Origin: Pseudomonadota bacterium
GTDB lineage: Bacteria; Pseudomonadota; Gammaproteobacteria; Xanthomonadales; Ahniellaceae
DNA length: 64,000 nt
Reading direction: 5' to 3'
NCBI GenBank assembly: GCA_022843465.1
Contig: JALHNO010000010.1
Span: 19,035-83,034 of the forward strand
The position numbers were made by a program, and so were the translations under genes. Of the stretch, positions 28,018 through 38,041 are shown one piece after another; the first letter of the stretch is position 1; every line of letters begins with the position of its first letter. Below the pieces are notes generated by a model. It did not search any database. It was given only the letters and a program-made list of their open reading frames with translations, and was not told the DNA's origin.

Positions 28018-29058
28018 ATGATCGATTTCTCTTCGGATACCAAGACCCAGCCGACTGCCGCGATGCGACAGGCGATGGCAGCGGCCGAGGTCGGCGACGA
28101 GCAGGCCTTCGAGGACCCGACCGTCAACGCCCTGTGTGCGCGTGTGGCTGCGCTGCTGGGCAAGGAAGCCGCCCTGTTCGCACCGTCAGGTTGCATGTGC
28201 AACCAGATCGCGATCGCGGCGCTGTGCCGTCCTGGCGATGAGGTCATCTGTGACGCCTCGGCGCATATCGCCTGGTTCGAGAGTGGTGGGCCTTCGGCCA
28301 ATGCCGGCGTCATGCTCAATACCGTTCAGGGTGAGCGCGGGCGCTTCAGCGTTGGCCAGGTCACTGCGGCGATGCGGCCGAAATGGCGGCACTGCCCGCA
28401 GCCGAGCCTGTTGGCGGTCGAGCAGACCAGCAACCTTGGCGGTGGCGCGATCTGGCCCCTGCAGCAGTTGCGCGAAGTCGCTGATTTCGCCCATCAGCAC
28501 GGGATGCGCACGCATATGGATGGCGCCCGCCTGTTCAACGCCGTGGTCGCCTCCGGGGTCAGCGCAGCCGACTATGCGGCGCCATTCGATTCGGTCTGGG
28601 TCGATTTCAGCAAGGGTCTGGGCGCGCCGGTCGGCGCCGTGCTGGCCGGTTCGCGCGAATTCATTGAGCGCGCCTGGGTGATCAAGCAGCGCCTTGGCGG
28701 CGGCATGCGCCAGGCCGGCATACTTGCTGCCGGCGCGCTGTACGCGCTCGATCACCATGTCGACCGGCTCGCCGAAGACCATGCCAATGCACGTGTGCTC
28801 GCGCAGGGCCTCAGTACCCTGCGTGGCCTGCGGGCAAGGCCGGAGGAGGTCGAAACCAATCTGGTGTTTTTCGAGGTCGATGCCGGCGTGCTCGGCTTCG
28901 ATGCTGGCGAATTCTGCACACGATTGGCGGCGTACGGCTTCCGGATGGGCGCATTCGATGCCCGCCGCGTGCGTGCAGTGACCCATCTCGACACCTCGGC
29001 GCAGGCAACAAGCGAATTGCTCGCGGCTGCGGCCCGGGTGGTAGCAGGAGTGGCTTGA
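28018..29058 (+). CDS. Low-specificity L-threonine aldolase
   Basis: A 346-residue PLP enzyme of the aspartate aminotransferase fold that splits L-threonine or allo-threonine into glycine and acetaldehyde. The N-terminal [37 protein letters not shown] and the PLP lysine in [15 protein letters not shown] fit the family. I use the ATG at 28018; a GTG nine codons upstream is less likely. A TACAAT box at 27983 may be its minus-10 element, without a clear minus-35. It is 65 bp after the GT7 gene and 36 bp before the GGDEF/EAL gene. Confidence 0.92.
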   Translation: MIDFSSDTKTQPTAAMRQAMAAAEVGDEQAFEDPTVNALCARVAALLGKEAALFAPSGCMCNQIAIAALCRPGDEVICDASAHIAWFESGGPSANAGVMLNTVQGERGRFSVGQVTAAMRPKWRHCPQPSLLAVEQTSNLGGGAIWPLQQLREVADFAHQHGMRTHMDGARLFNAVVASGVSAADYAAPFDSVWVDFSKGLGAPVGAVLAGSREFIERAWVIKQRLGGGMRQAGILAAGALYALDHHVDRLAEDHANARVLAQGLSTLRGLRARPEEVETNLVFFEVDAGVLGFDAGEFCTRLAAYGFRMGAFDARRVRAVTHLDTSAQATSELLAAAARVVAGVA

Positions 29059-29094
29059 GCAACCCGCGCGCAATACCCTTGATACACTGGCGGC

Positions 29095-32064
29095 ATGAGC
29101 AATCCGCTGCCCCAGATTCGAGATGTAACCGATCCTGGGCTATGTCTTGATGACCGCGAGCACGCCGCATTCCTGCTGCTGATGTTCTCGGCCGACAGCC
29201 TTGCCGATCTCGCCCGGATCGCCGATCGCCATGTGACGCGCCGCTGGTCCGGCGCCCGCGTCGCGCTGTTCTGGAGCAATGGCGAGCTGGAGGGCGGCAG
29301 CACGCGCCGCGACGCCTCACCGGAAGAGGCGCGTGCGCACATCGATGATGAGGTCGTCCGTGCCTGCCTGCTCGGCACCGAGTGCGAGTGCGTCCAGGGC
29401 GAGACGATCGAACATTGGATTGCTCTGGGTGGACCCAGACCCAATATCAGCGCGGCCCTGAGACTCAGCATCGGCACCGGCTCGTCGATCAGCCTGGTCG
29501 AGCGCATGGTGCTGGTCGACGCCCTGCGCTGGCGTAGCCGTGAACTGCTGGAGCGTGAGTATCTGGCCAGTTCGGTCGAGCGGCTGGAGAAGGCGCAGAG
29601 GCTGCAGCACGCCCTGTATGCCATCGCCGATCTTGCCAGCAGCGAACTCGAGATGTCCGAGATGTTGCGCAACATCCACGAGATCGTCGGCGAACTGATG
29701 TATGCCGAGAACTTCTACATCACCCTGCTCGATGAGCAGGAGCGGCAGATGCGCTTCATCTATTTCGCCGACAGCGTCGACACCGTGCCGATTCCGGCTG
29801 ATCAGACCTTCGCGCTCAGCGAAATGACCAATAGCCTGACCCTGGCCCTGATCCGCCACGGCAAGCCCCTGCGTGGTCCCTCGGAAAAGGTACGTGAATT
29901 TCTCGGCGTGCAACGTGATGGCCTGTATGGCCCCGAGGCCGAAGACTGGCTCGGCGTGCCCCTGGTCGTTGGTGGCCGCGTGCGCGGCGCCGTGGTCGTG
30001 CAGAGCTATCTGCACGATGTCGGCTACAGCGAAGAGGATTCCGCCCTGCTCGGCTATGTCGCCCAGCACATCCTCACCGCGCTGCAGCGCAAGCAGGCGC
30101 ACGAGGATCTGGAGGACCGGGTCGAGGAGCGCACCCGCGAACTGACCCAGGAAATCGCCGAACGCCAGCGCAGCGAGCAACTGCAGGCTGCGTTTCTGCG
30201 CATTGCCGAGATTGCCAGTACGGCCGAGACCATGGATGCCTTCTATCGCGGCGCCCATCGTGTCGTCGGTGAGCTGTTGAACGCCAGGAATTTCTTCGTG
30301 GCACTGGTCGAAGACGGCGACATGCTGTCATTTCCGTACGCGGTGGATGAACGCGACCCGCTCGCCAAATTCGAGACCCGCAAGCGTGGCAATGGGCTGA
30401 CCGAGTACGTGATCCGCACCGGCATGCCGTTGCGTGCCGATCGTCAGGGGCTCGATGCGCTCTATCGCAAGGGCGAAGCGCGCACCGTGGGTGCGCTGTC
30501 GGTGTGCTGGCTCGGCGTGCCGCTGCGCGGCGAGTCCGGCCTGCTCGGTGCGATGGCGGTGCAGAGCTATACCGAGGATCTGATGTACAGCGAGCGCGAT
30601 CAGGAGGTGCTGACCTTTGTGTCGCACCATATCGCGCTCTCGCTGGAGCGCAAACGCGCGCAGGAATCGCTGAAGCGTGCCTATGCCGATCTCGAGCAGC
30701 GCGTGCAGGCGCGTACCCGCGAACTGGCCGATGCCAACAGTGAACTGCGCGAGCAGATTCGTGAGCGCGAGCGCATGGAGTCCCAGCTCAAGCACGAGGC
30801 CCTGCACGATACGCTCACCGGGCTTCCCAATCGTGCCCTGCTGCTGAACCGGCTGGAACACGCACTGGCGCGCTTCCGCCGCGACCACGCCAACATGTTT
30901 GCGGTGCTGTTCCTCGATCTGGATCGCTTCAAGATCATCAACGACAGTGTCGGCCATCTGATCGGCGACGAGTTGTTGAAGGAAGCTGGAGCCCGGATCC
31001 GGCTCTGTCTGCGCGAGGAAGACCTGGTCGCCCGCCTCGGTGGCGACGAGTTCGCCATCCTGCTGGAAGACATCGAGAACGAGGAAGCGCCGCAACTGGT
31101 CGCCCGCCGCGTGATCGCTTCCCTGAACGAGCCGATCCGGGTTGAAGGCAAGGAGTTGTTCACCTCGGCCAGCCTCGGCATCGCCTATAGCCATCAGCGC
31201 TACAGTCGCGCCGAGGAATTGCTGCGCGATTCGGACGTCGCAATGTATCGCGCAAAGGCGATGGGCCGGCAACGCTTCGAGGTATTCGACGAGCGTCTGC
31301 ATCGCGAGGCGCTGGCTCTTCTCGATCTCGAAGGCGATCTCAGGCGCGCCCTGGTGCGCGAGGAATTCGAGCCCTACTTCCAGACCATCTGCGACCTGCG
31401 TACCGGCGCGATCCTGGGCTACGAGGCGCTGCTGCGCTGGCACCACCCCGAGCGCGGCCTGCTGCTGCCCGGAGATTTCCTGAAGGTCGCCGAAGAGAAC
31501 GGCAGCGCCGAACTGATCGATTGGCAGGTCTTCCATCGGGTGATGAAAGTGGTGCCGGAGGTTTGCGCGGGTGGCCGCTACGTCACCATCAATGTCTCCG
31601 CGCGCCACTTCCGTGATGCCGACCTCAGCGACAATCTGATCAGCATGCTCAAGACCCATGATGTCGAGCCGAACCAGGTGCGCATCGAAGTCACCGAAGG
31701 CGCCCTGCTCGAAAACCCCGAACAGATCCGCCGCATCCTCAACGATCTGCAGGAACATGGCGTGCTCGCCGTGCTCGACGATTTCGGCACCGGTTACTCT
31801 TCGCTGAGCTATCTGCACCAGTTTCCGATGCATTCACTGAAGATCGACAAGAGCTTCGTCGCCGACCTCAACCCCGGCCGCAGCGGCGGCAATGCCGTCG
31901 TCGTGCGCGCCATCATCGCGCTGGCGCATTCGCTCGGCGTCGAAGTGATCGGCGAAGGCATCGAGCAGATCGAGCAGCGCGAAGCCCTGATCGAACTCGG
32001 CTGCATGCGCGGACAGGGCTTCCTGCTGTCCGATCCGCGACCAGCGGCTGCGCTGGTCCTGTAA
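29095..32064 (+). CDS. GAF-GAF-GGDEF-EAL cyclic-di-GMP turnover protein
   Basis: A 989-residue cytoplasmic protein. Two GAF-type sensor modules lie at about 175-335 and 365-525, each followed by a charged coiled coil (EDLEDRVEERTRELTQEI and LEQRVQARTRELADANSEL), so signals are probably passed along helices. The GGDEF domain starts at DTLTGLPNRALLL and has an intact GGDEF at about 648. The EAL domain has an intact EALLRW at about 776 and DDFGTGYSSLSYL, with the catalytic acidic residues in place. Both making and breaking of cyclic di-GMP are thus possible. No response regulator or membrane segment is present. Confidence 0.95.
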   Translation: MSNPLPQIRDVTDPGLCLDDREHAAFLLLMFSADSLADLARIADRHVTRRWSGARVALFWSNGELEGGSTRRDASPEEARAHIDDEVVRACLLGTECECVQGETIEHWIALGGPRPNISAALRLSIGTGSSISLVERMVLVDALRWRSRELLEREYLASSVERLEKAQRLQHALYAIADLASSELEMSEMLRNIHEIVGELMYAENFYITLLDEQERQMRFIYFADSVDTVPIPADQTFALSEMTNSLTLALIRHGKPLRGPSEKVREFLGVQRDGLYGPEAEDWLGVPLVVGGRVRGAVVVQSYLHDVGYSEEDSALLGYVAQHILTALQRKQAHEDLEDRVEERTRELTQEIAERQRSEQLQAAFLRIAEIASTAETMDAFYRGAHRVVGELLNARNFFVALVEDGDMLSFPYAVDERDPLAKFETRKRGNGLTEYVIRTGMPLRADRQGLDALYRKGEARTVGALSVCWLGVPLRGESGLLGAMAVQSYTEDLMYSERDQEVLTFVSHHIALSLERKRAQESLKRAYADLEQRVQARTRELADANSELREQIRERERMESQLKHEALHDTLTGLPNRALLLNRLEHALARFRRDHANMFAVLFLDLDRFKIINDSVGHLIGDELLKEAGARIRLCLREEDLVARLGGDEFAILLEDIENEEAPQLVARRVIASLNEPIRVEGKELFTSASLGIAYSHQRYSRAEELLRDSDVAMYRAKAMGRQRFEVFDERLHREALALLDLEGDLRRALVREEFEPYFQTICDLRTGAILGYEALLRWHHPERGLLLPGDFLKVAEENGSAELIDWQVFHRVMKVVPEVCAGGRYVTINVSARHFRDADLSDNLISMLKTHDVEPNQVRIEVTEGALLENPEQIRRILNDLQEHGVLAVLDDFGTGYSSLSYLHQFPMHSLKIDKSFVADLNPGRSGGNAVVVRAIIALAHSLGVEVIGEGIEQIEQREALIELGCMRGQGFLLSDPRPAAALVL

Positions 32065-32656
32065 GGAATTCCAGAGCCATGCTCCGGGTCAGCGAGCCGA
32101 ATGATTCCCAGGCCCGGCAATGGGCGACTCGATCCCGCGCAACGGATGTTGATTCGCCCTTTCAGGGCTGGTTTGTGCAGGCCGTTGATACCCAGGGCGT
32201 TGCCCTGGGCTGAATTGACGCGCCCCTTCGGGGCTGATGTTTCGGAGGTGGTGATGACAAGGCCAACGTCCCGGGTACACGAGACGAATCATGCCAATGC
32301 CCTGAGCGTGCGATGCTTGCGCCCCGAAGGGGCAATTCAACCTAGCCCAGGGCAACGCCCTGGGTAAACGACACCCAGGACCTCGGAGCCCTGAAAGGGC
32401 GATTCAATGGCCTTGCACGTGTATCGGACACATGCCCGATGGATGATCTCGGAGAAAAAGGCCACGGCAAAAAATCAAATGCAGCGGGGCAAGCCACGCT
32501 CGACAAAGGCGGGAACAAACGCAGCGGGGCAAGCCCCGAGTCTGTGGGCTGGCTTTGCTGTAGGGCATCTCTGCGAGATGCCGTCATGAAGGCGCCGCGG
32601 TGTCGGCAGGGCATCTCACAGAGATGCCCGACAGGACAACTGACGATCAGCGTGGC
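32065..32656. repeat. Non-coding repeat block: long inverted repeat plus REP pair
   Basis: Left arm 32151-32235 and right arm 32320-32408 are inverted copies that carry three nested hairpins each: CGCCCTTTCAGGGC-like, ACCCAGGGCGTTGCCCTGGG and GCCCCTTCGGGGC. Further right are two GCAGCGGGGCAAGCC segments (about 32475 and 32518), then a forward REP at 32560-32582 and a reverse REP at 32610-32632. No gene is supported here. Confidence 0.85.
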
Positions 32657-35600
32657 TCAGTTGAACGTACTCGGCGCCGCTGGCGCGGAAATTCCGCGCG
32701 GTGGTGTGGCCTCCAGTTCCTTGAGCAGCATCTCGACGCCCTTCTCCAGCGAGGGATCGCGGCCGGCGTGGATGGCTTCGGGCAGATCGATCACCTCGAC
32801 ATCGGGTGCTACGCCCTCATTCTCGACGGCCCAGTTGCCGTCGGTGTCGAGAAAGCGGAAGGTTGCCGCCAGCAGGATGCCGCCATCGGCGAGTCCGGGA
32901 TTGCCACTGATGCCAACCAGACCGCCCCAGGTACGCGTGCCGATCAGTGGCCCGAGCTTGAGCTTGCGAAAGTAGTAGGGCAGGGCATCACCACCCGAAC
33001 TCGACAGGCCATTGATCAGCATCGCCTTGGGGCCGGTGTGCGAGAGCAGGGGCGTCGCATTCGGTTCAAGGCCGCGCCGCTTCCAGTAGTTGAGCGGCTG
33101 GCGGGACAGCATTTCGATCATCCGGTCGGGAATGAAACCGCCGCCGTTGTAGCGGTCGTCGATGATCAGCGCATCCTTGTGGGCATAGGCGAGAAACCCG
33201 CGCATCAGCTCGCGATTGCCATCCACCGCGGTATTGGGCAGATGGATGTAGCCGATGCGGCCCGCGCTGAGCCGGTCGACCATCGCGCGCCGAGTCTGCA
33301 CCCAGTCGAGATAACGCAGCGACAACTCGCTGCTCTGCAGGCGCACCCGCAGCAGGCGCGCCTGCGCGGCGTCGGGGCTGGCACTGACGCGGATTTCGGC
33401 GACGCGATCGGCCTTGCCTTCGAACAGGGCCCAGGCATTCTTCACCGTGCGCGCATCGACACCGTCGACACTGATCAGATACTCGCCTTCGCGCACGTCG
33501 ATGCCCGCCTCGGTCAGCGGCGAGCGCGTATTGGGCGCCCAATTCTCGCCAGGAAAGATGCGGCCGATCCGGAAATAACCCGAGGCATCGGCCAGCAACT
33601 CGGCACCCAGAAAGCCACCACCGCGGCGCTCGATGCCTGGGTGATCACCGCCATCGACATAGACATGGCCGGCATTCGCTTCGCCGGCCATCTCGTGCAG
33701 CAGATAGTCGAGGTCGGCGCGACTGGCCACATGCTCGACCAGCGGCAGATAGCGATCGCGCACGGCCAACCAGCGCGCGTCGCCGCCGTGCATGTTCTCG
33801 TCGTAGAACCAGTCGCGCAGGATGCGCCAGGCATCGACAAACATCTGCCGCCACTCGACGCGCGGATCGATCCGCAGATCCAGCTGGCCGAGATCGAGCT
33901 TGCCGGCTTTCAGATCGGCGCCGGCCTTGGGCTCGATCAGGCTCCAGTCCTCGCCATGGCGCACCAGCAGCCTTTCCTGGTCCTGGCTGAGTGCGTAGGC
34001 GCGCACGCCCTCGGCGATCTTGCGTGGCTTGTCCTCGCTGAGAAACTGCCGATGCAGCACCGCGCCCTGGCTGTCGTTGCCGCCACGTGCCAGATAGATC
34101 ACTCCGTCATCCAGTGCCTGCAGACCGACATAGTTGCCGGACCTGGGCGGTAGCGGCACCACCCGCGCATCGAATCCATCGACATCGATCTGCACACGAC
34201 GGCCACCGTCCTCGTCGGCCCTGGGCCTGCTGGTGTTGGCCTCGTCGCTGTCGATGCTGGCCAGGCTCGGCCCCTGCTTGCGAAGGCTGGCGGCATAGAT
34301 CCGCGCGCCGCGGGTATACAGATAATTGAACTCGTAACTGCTGTTGGTCAGATTGAAATCCCGGTTCGAGACGAAATACAGATAGCGTCCCTTGGGATCG
34401 AAGCTCGGCGAGGTATTCGGTGCCGTATCGCTGAGCAGCTGCTCGGCCTTGCCCGAATCGAGCGCATACATCCAGATCGTCGGGACCTGGGTGCGACCGG
34501 TTTTCTCATAGGCAATGAAGCGCGAGTCCGGTGACCAGACCGGATCGCCGAGCGGGCCGTACTGGCCGACATCGGCATCAGTGACCTTGCCACTGACGAC
34601 ATCGAGCACACGCAGCCGATGGCGCTGATCGGTGAACGCCAGAAACCGCGAATCCGGCGACCACACTGGCGCATTGCGCCAGGTATCGCCATCCACGGTG
34701 ACCCGTCGCGCCGGCGCATCGCGTGACTCGCCGCGCACATGGATCTCGTACTCGCCGCTGGCATCGGAGAGGTAGGCAATTGACAGGCCATCGGGCGACC
34801 AGCTGACCGAGATCTCGCGCGCCGCCGGGGTCTGACTGAGATTGCGGATCGCGCCCTTCTTTGCCGGCACGCTGAACAATTCTCCGCGTGCGCCGAAGAG
34901 AACACGCTTGCCATTGGGCGAAAGCCCGAACGATTCGATCTGGCCGGCGACGTTCTTGATGCTCGGCAGGCTGGCGGCAGAATCGCCCATGACATGGATC
35001 ACCAGTCGGCGTGCCTCGCCGCTGGCGACATCAAGACGCCAGATCGCGCCGGCCTGTTCGAACACGATGGCGCCCGGACCGGCGCTCGGCCACAGCACAT
35101 CGAAGTCATTGAAGCGGGTAATCGCGGTCGGCGGCGTCACGCGGTCATCACCGTCGACGGGCATCCGGTACAGGTTCAAGGTGCCGGTGCGATCGGACAC
35201 GAAATAGACCGCATCATCGACCCACATCGGCTGGTGGTCGGTGCCCTTGAAAAAGGTCAGGCGCTTTGATCGGTTGTTGACCAGATCATAGGTCCAGACA
35301 TCCTGGGCACGACCGCCGCGATAACGCTTCCAGCTGCGGAAATCGCGATCGATCGGGGTGTAGACCATGGTCTTGCCATCGGCCGAAAACATGCCGCCGC
35401 CGGATTCCGGAATCGCCAGCGGCGTTTCCATGCCGCCGTCCACCGGCACCAGATAGGGACGGCCACCGCGCTCGTCGTAGGCCAGTCGATTGGCGCGCAC
35501 CAGTACATGACGTCCATCCGGCGACCAGTCGAGCACACGGTAATCGGTGCCACCGCGCACCGGCATCGGACCGATGTCGCTGTACCAGGTCAGTTGTCGC

Positions 35601-35893
35601 GGCGTACCGCCATTGGCGGGGATCACATAGACCTGACGGGTGCCGTTGTACTCGGCGCTGAAAGCGATCTGGCTGCCATCGGGAGAGAACTTCGGATAGA
35701 GCTCCTGGCCGGCATCTGCCGTCAGCCGGATCGCATTGCCGCCATCGCGACCGGTGATGTAGATGTCGCCGGCATAGACGAACACGATCTGACTCGCCGA
35801 GATATCCGGAAAGCGCAGCAGCCGGGTCTCGGCCTGCGTGGCAGTCGATGCCAGCAGCGGAGCAAGAAGCAGGGCAAACGAAGTCAGGCGCAC
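32657..35893 (-). CDS. Exported tricorn-like protease (beta-propellers, PDZ, S41 domain)
   Basis: A 1078-residue protein with a signal peptide (residues 1-21, ending TATQAET). Residues 25-640 contain WD40/TolB-like propeller repeats (SPDGSQIAF, WSPDGRHVL, WSPDSRFLAF, SFDPKGRYLYFVSNR). A PDZ-like segment lies at about 760-850, then an S41 serine peptidase core with NGLSSSGGDALPY, where the nucleophile Ser is near residue 964, and GTRTWGGLVG. This order is that of tricorn protease, which degrades peptides. The signal peptide places this member in the periplasm, unlike the archaeal enzyme. It is flanked on both sides by REP-bearing DNA. Confidence 0.92.
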   Translation of the reverse strand: MRLTSFALLLAPLLASTATQAETRLLRFPDISASQIVFVYAGDIYITGRDGGNAIRLTADAGQELYPKFSPDGSQIAFSAEYNGTRQVYVIPANGGTPRQLTWYSDIGPMPVRGGTDYRVLDWSPDGRHVLVRANRLAYDERGGRPYLVPVDGGMETPLAIPESGGGMFSADGKTMVYTPIDRDFRSWKRYRGGRAQDVWTYDLVNNRSKRLTFFKGTDHQPMWVDDAVYFVSDRTGTLNLYRMPVDGDDRVTPPTAITRFNDFDVLWPSAGPGAIVFEQAGAIWRLDVASGEARRLVIHVMGDSAASLPSIKNVAGQIESFGLSPNGKRVLFGARGELFSVPAKKGAIRNLSQTPAAREISVSWSPDGLSIAYLSDASGEYEIHVRGESRDAPARRVTVDGDTWRNAPVWSPDSRFLAFTDQRHRLRVLDVVSGKVTDADVGQYGPLGDPVWSPDSRFIAYEKTGRTQVPTIWMYALDSGKAEQLLSDTAPNTSPSFDPKGRYLYFVSNRDFNLTNSSYEFNYLYTRGARIYAASLRKQGPSLASIDSDEANTSRPRADEDGGRRVQIDVDGFDARVVPLPPRSGNYVGLQALDDGVIYLARGGNDSQGAVLHRQFLSEDKPRKIAEGVRAYALSQDQERLLVRHGEDWSLIEPKAGADLKAGKLDLGQLDLRIDPRVEWRQMFVDAWRILRDWFYDENMHGGDARWLAVRDRYLPLVEHVASRADLDYLLHEMAGEANAGHVYVDGGDHPGIERRGGGFLGAELLADASGYFRIGRIFPGENWAPNTRSPLTEAGIDVREGEYLISVDGVDARTVKNAWALFEGKADRVAEIRVSASPDAAQARLLRVRLQSSELSLRYLDWVQTRRAMVDRLSAGRIGYIHLPNTAVDGNRELMRGFLAYAHKDALIIDDRYNGGGFIPDRMIEMLSRQPLNYWKRRGLEPNATPLLSHTGPKAMLINGLSSSGGDALPYYFRKLKLGPLIGTRTWGGLVGISGNPGLADGGILLAATFRFLDTDGNWAVENEGVAPDVEVIDLPEAIHAGRDPSLEKGVEMLLKELEATPPRGISAPAAPSTFN

Positions 35894-36080
35894 GGGCGTG
35901 TCCTACGATGGCTAGGGGTCCAGTGTAGCGACCACGTCGAAATGTGCGCTGTGCCGAAAGCCCTGCACCACGGCGGGCGCGTGTTGATCTTTGTGACGAA
36001 GCGGTCGGGGCGCGATCCCGAGGACGCCGCCGTGGGCCGCTGTGATCGTCGCTGTCGTTGATGCTGCGTTGCCGTCGAAG

Positions 36081-36947
36081 AGTTGGGCTTGCCGCCCTGC
36101 TCGCCGCTTGTCCTGTAGGGCATCTCTGTGAGATGCCATCCCAACACCGCGGCGTCTTCATGACGGCATCTCGCAGAGATGCCCTACAGAAGCAGCAGAG
36201 CACACGAGCTGGGCTTGCCGCGCTGCTCGCGGCTTGTCCTGTAGGGCATCTCTGTGAGGTGCCATCCCAACACCGCGGCGCATTCAAGACGGCATCTCGC
36301 AGAGATGCCCTACAGAAGCGGCAGAGCGCACGAGCTGGGCTTGCCGCGCTGCTCGCCGCTTGTCCTGTAGGGCATCTCTGTGAGATGCCATCCCAACACC
36401 GCGGCGCACTCAAGACGGCATCTCGCAGAGATGCCCTACAGAAGCGGCAGAGCGCACGAGCTGGGCTTGCCGCCCTGCTCGCCGCTTGTCCTGTAGGGCA
36501 TCTCTGTGAGATGCCATCCCAACACCGCGGCGCATTCAAGACGGCATCTCGCAGAGATGCCCTACAGAAGCGGCAGAGCACACGAGTTGGGCTTGCCGCG
36601 CTGCTCGCCGCTTGTCCTGTAGGGCATCTCTGTGAGATGCCATCCCAACACCGCGGCGCATTCAAGACGGCATCTCGCAGAGATGCCCTACAGAAGCGGC
36701 AGAGCACACGACTTGGGCTCGCTGCGCTGCTCGCGGCTTGTCCTGTAGGGCATCTCTGTGAGATGCCATCCCAACACCGCGGCGCATTCAAGACGGCATC
36801 TCGCAGAGATGCCCTACAGAAGCGGCAGAGCACACGACTTGGGCTCGCTGCGCTGCTCGCGGCTTGTCCTGTAGGGCATCTCTGTGAGATGCCATCCCAA
36901 CACCGCGGGGCATGGTAGGCGGCATCTCGCAGAGATGCCCTACAGAA
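36081..36947. repeat. Seven-unit tandem array of 126 bp, each with a convergent REP pair
   Basis: Forward REPs (GTAG plus hairpin GGCATCTC, TGT, GAGATGCC) start at 36115, 36241, 36367, 36493, 36619, 36745 and 36871, an exact 126-bp period. Each is followed, after the spacer ATCCCAACACCGCGGCGC and AATTCAAGAC-like sequence, by a reverse REP ending CCCTACAG. Units differ at a few positions only; the last diverges in its spacer (GGGGCATGGTAGG). Because 126 is a multiple of three, long open frames run through both strands; they are not genes. Confidence 0.96.
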
Positions 36948-36989
36948 AAACCAGCGTACAAGAGCGTGGCCTGCCGCGCTGGCGCTGGC

Positions 36990-37823
36990 TCAACCCGGCA
37001 GCCGGAAAAATCTGCGTGCCGTGCTGCTGCTGTTCGCAGCCGTTGTGGTCACCGGTTCACCGCGATCACGGGCAATCTCGCTGACGATATGGCCGAGAAA
37101 AGCCGGCTCATTGCGGCGATGGCTGGGCTTGGGCTTGAGCGTGCGCGGCAGCAGATACGGTGAATCGGTTTCCACCATCAGCCGATCGGCCGGAATATGC
37201 CGGACCAGATCGCGCAGGTGCTGACCACGCCGCTCATCGCAGATCCAGCCGGTGATGCCGATGTGCCAGTCCTGATCGAGATAATCGAACAGCTCCTTCT
37301 TCTCGCCGGTAAAGCAATGCACGACGACGGCGCCGGTACGATCACGGACATTGCGCATGCAGGCGATGAAATCCTCATGGGCATCGCGCTGATGCAGGAA
37401 CAGCGGCTTGCCGCAATCGACCGCGATCTCCAGCTGGCGCTCGAACGCGAAGATCTGCACCTCGCGCGGTGACAGATCGCGAAAATAGTCGAGTCCGGTC
37501 TCGCCGACGGCCAGCACCTGCGGATCGGCCAGCAATTCGCGGAACAGCGCATCGGTATCGCCGGTGTAATCACTGGCATGATGCGGATGCAGGCCCGCGG
37601 TCGCGTGCAGAAGATCCGGATAGCGGCGGGCGAGTTCGAGTGCATCGCGGCTGCCCTGTTCGCTGGCACCGGTCACCACGATCCGGGCGACGCCGGCGGC
37701 GCGCGCCCGCGCCAGCACATCGTCGATATCGTGGCGGAACGACTCGTGACCGAGATTGGCGCCGATGTCGATCAGTCCTTCGAGGGTTTCCTTGTCGGTT
37801 GCAGCAGGTGAATCATCAGGCAT
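36990..37823 (-). CDS. TatD-family metal-dependent hydrolase
   Basis: A 277-residue TIM-barrel hydrolase, likely a DNase. Metal ligands fit the family: IDIGANL at the start in place of the usual DxHCH, TAGLHPHHAS, the Glu in AVGETGLDYFRD, the His in LFLHQRDAHEDF, VVHCFTGEKKEL, and METDSPYLLPR. The first metal motif is ANLGH where many TatD members have THxH, as in the IGANL subgroup. The start ATG at 37823 is chosen because the upstream in-frame sequence is not family-like. Its stop lies about 40 bp from the 126-bp array. Confidence 0.92.
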   Translation of the reverse strand: MPDDSPAATDKETLEGLIDIGANLGHESFRHDIDDVLARARAAGVARIVVTGASEQGSRDALELARRYPDLLHATAGLHPHHASDYTGDTDALFRELLADPQVLAVGETGLDYFRDLSPREVQIFAFERQLEIAVDCGKPLFLHQRDAHEDFIACMRNVRDRTGAVVVHCFTGEKKELFDYLDQDWHIGITGWICDERRGQHLRDLVRHIPADRLMVETDSPYLLPRTLKPKPSHRRNEPAFLGHIVSEIARDRGEPVTTTAANSSSTARRFFRLPG

Positions 37824-38041
37824 GGCCGTGCGTCGTCCGTGGTCGCGGCCGGCGATCATAGCCGCGCCGCGGGCGTCCCCCAAATCCTGCGTACGCCATC
37901 GCACTTTCACCACCCGGATTCGCTTGCATACTGAACCGCGCCCATCGAGTATCCGATTTGCCGATTCCTTAACGCCCGATTCAGCGCTGATCACGCATCG
38001 TGGGCGCCATGCCCGATCGCATCATCCACCGAGGACTTCCC

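Noticed and set aside
35286..36947. Long open frames on both strands over the 126-bp array, giving a repetitive Cys/Arg-rich protein
   Set aside because: The unit length is a multiple of three, so any frame free of stops in one unit stays open in all. No start signal or protein-like composition.
36081..36947. Possible CRISPR array
   Set aside because: There are no unique spacers; the whole 126-bp unit is repeated and no cas genes are present. The same holds for the 31-bp, 49-bp and 128/142-bp arrays.
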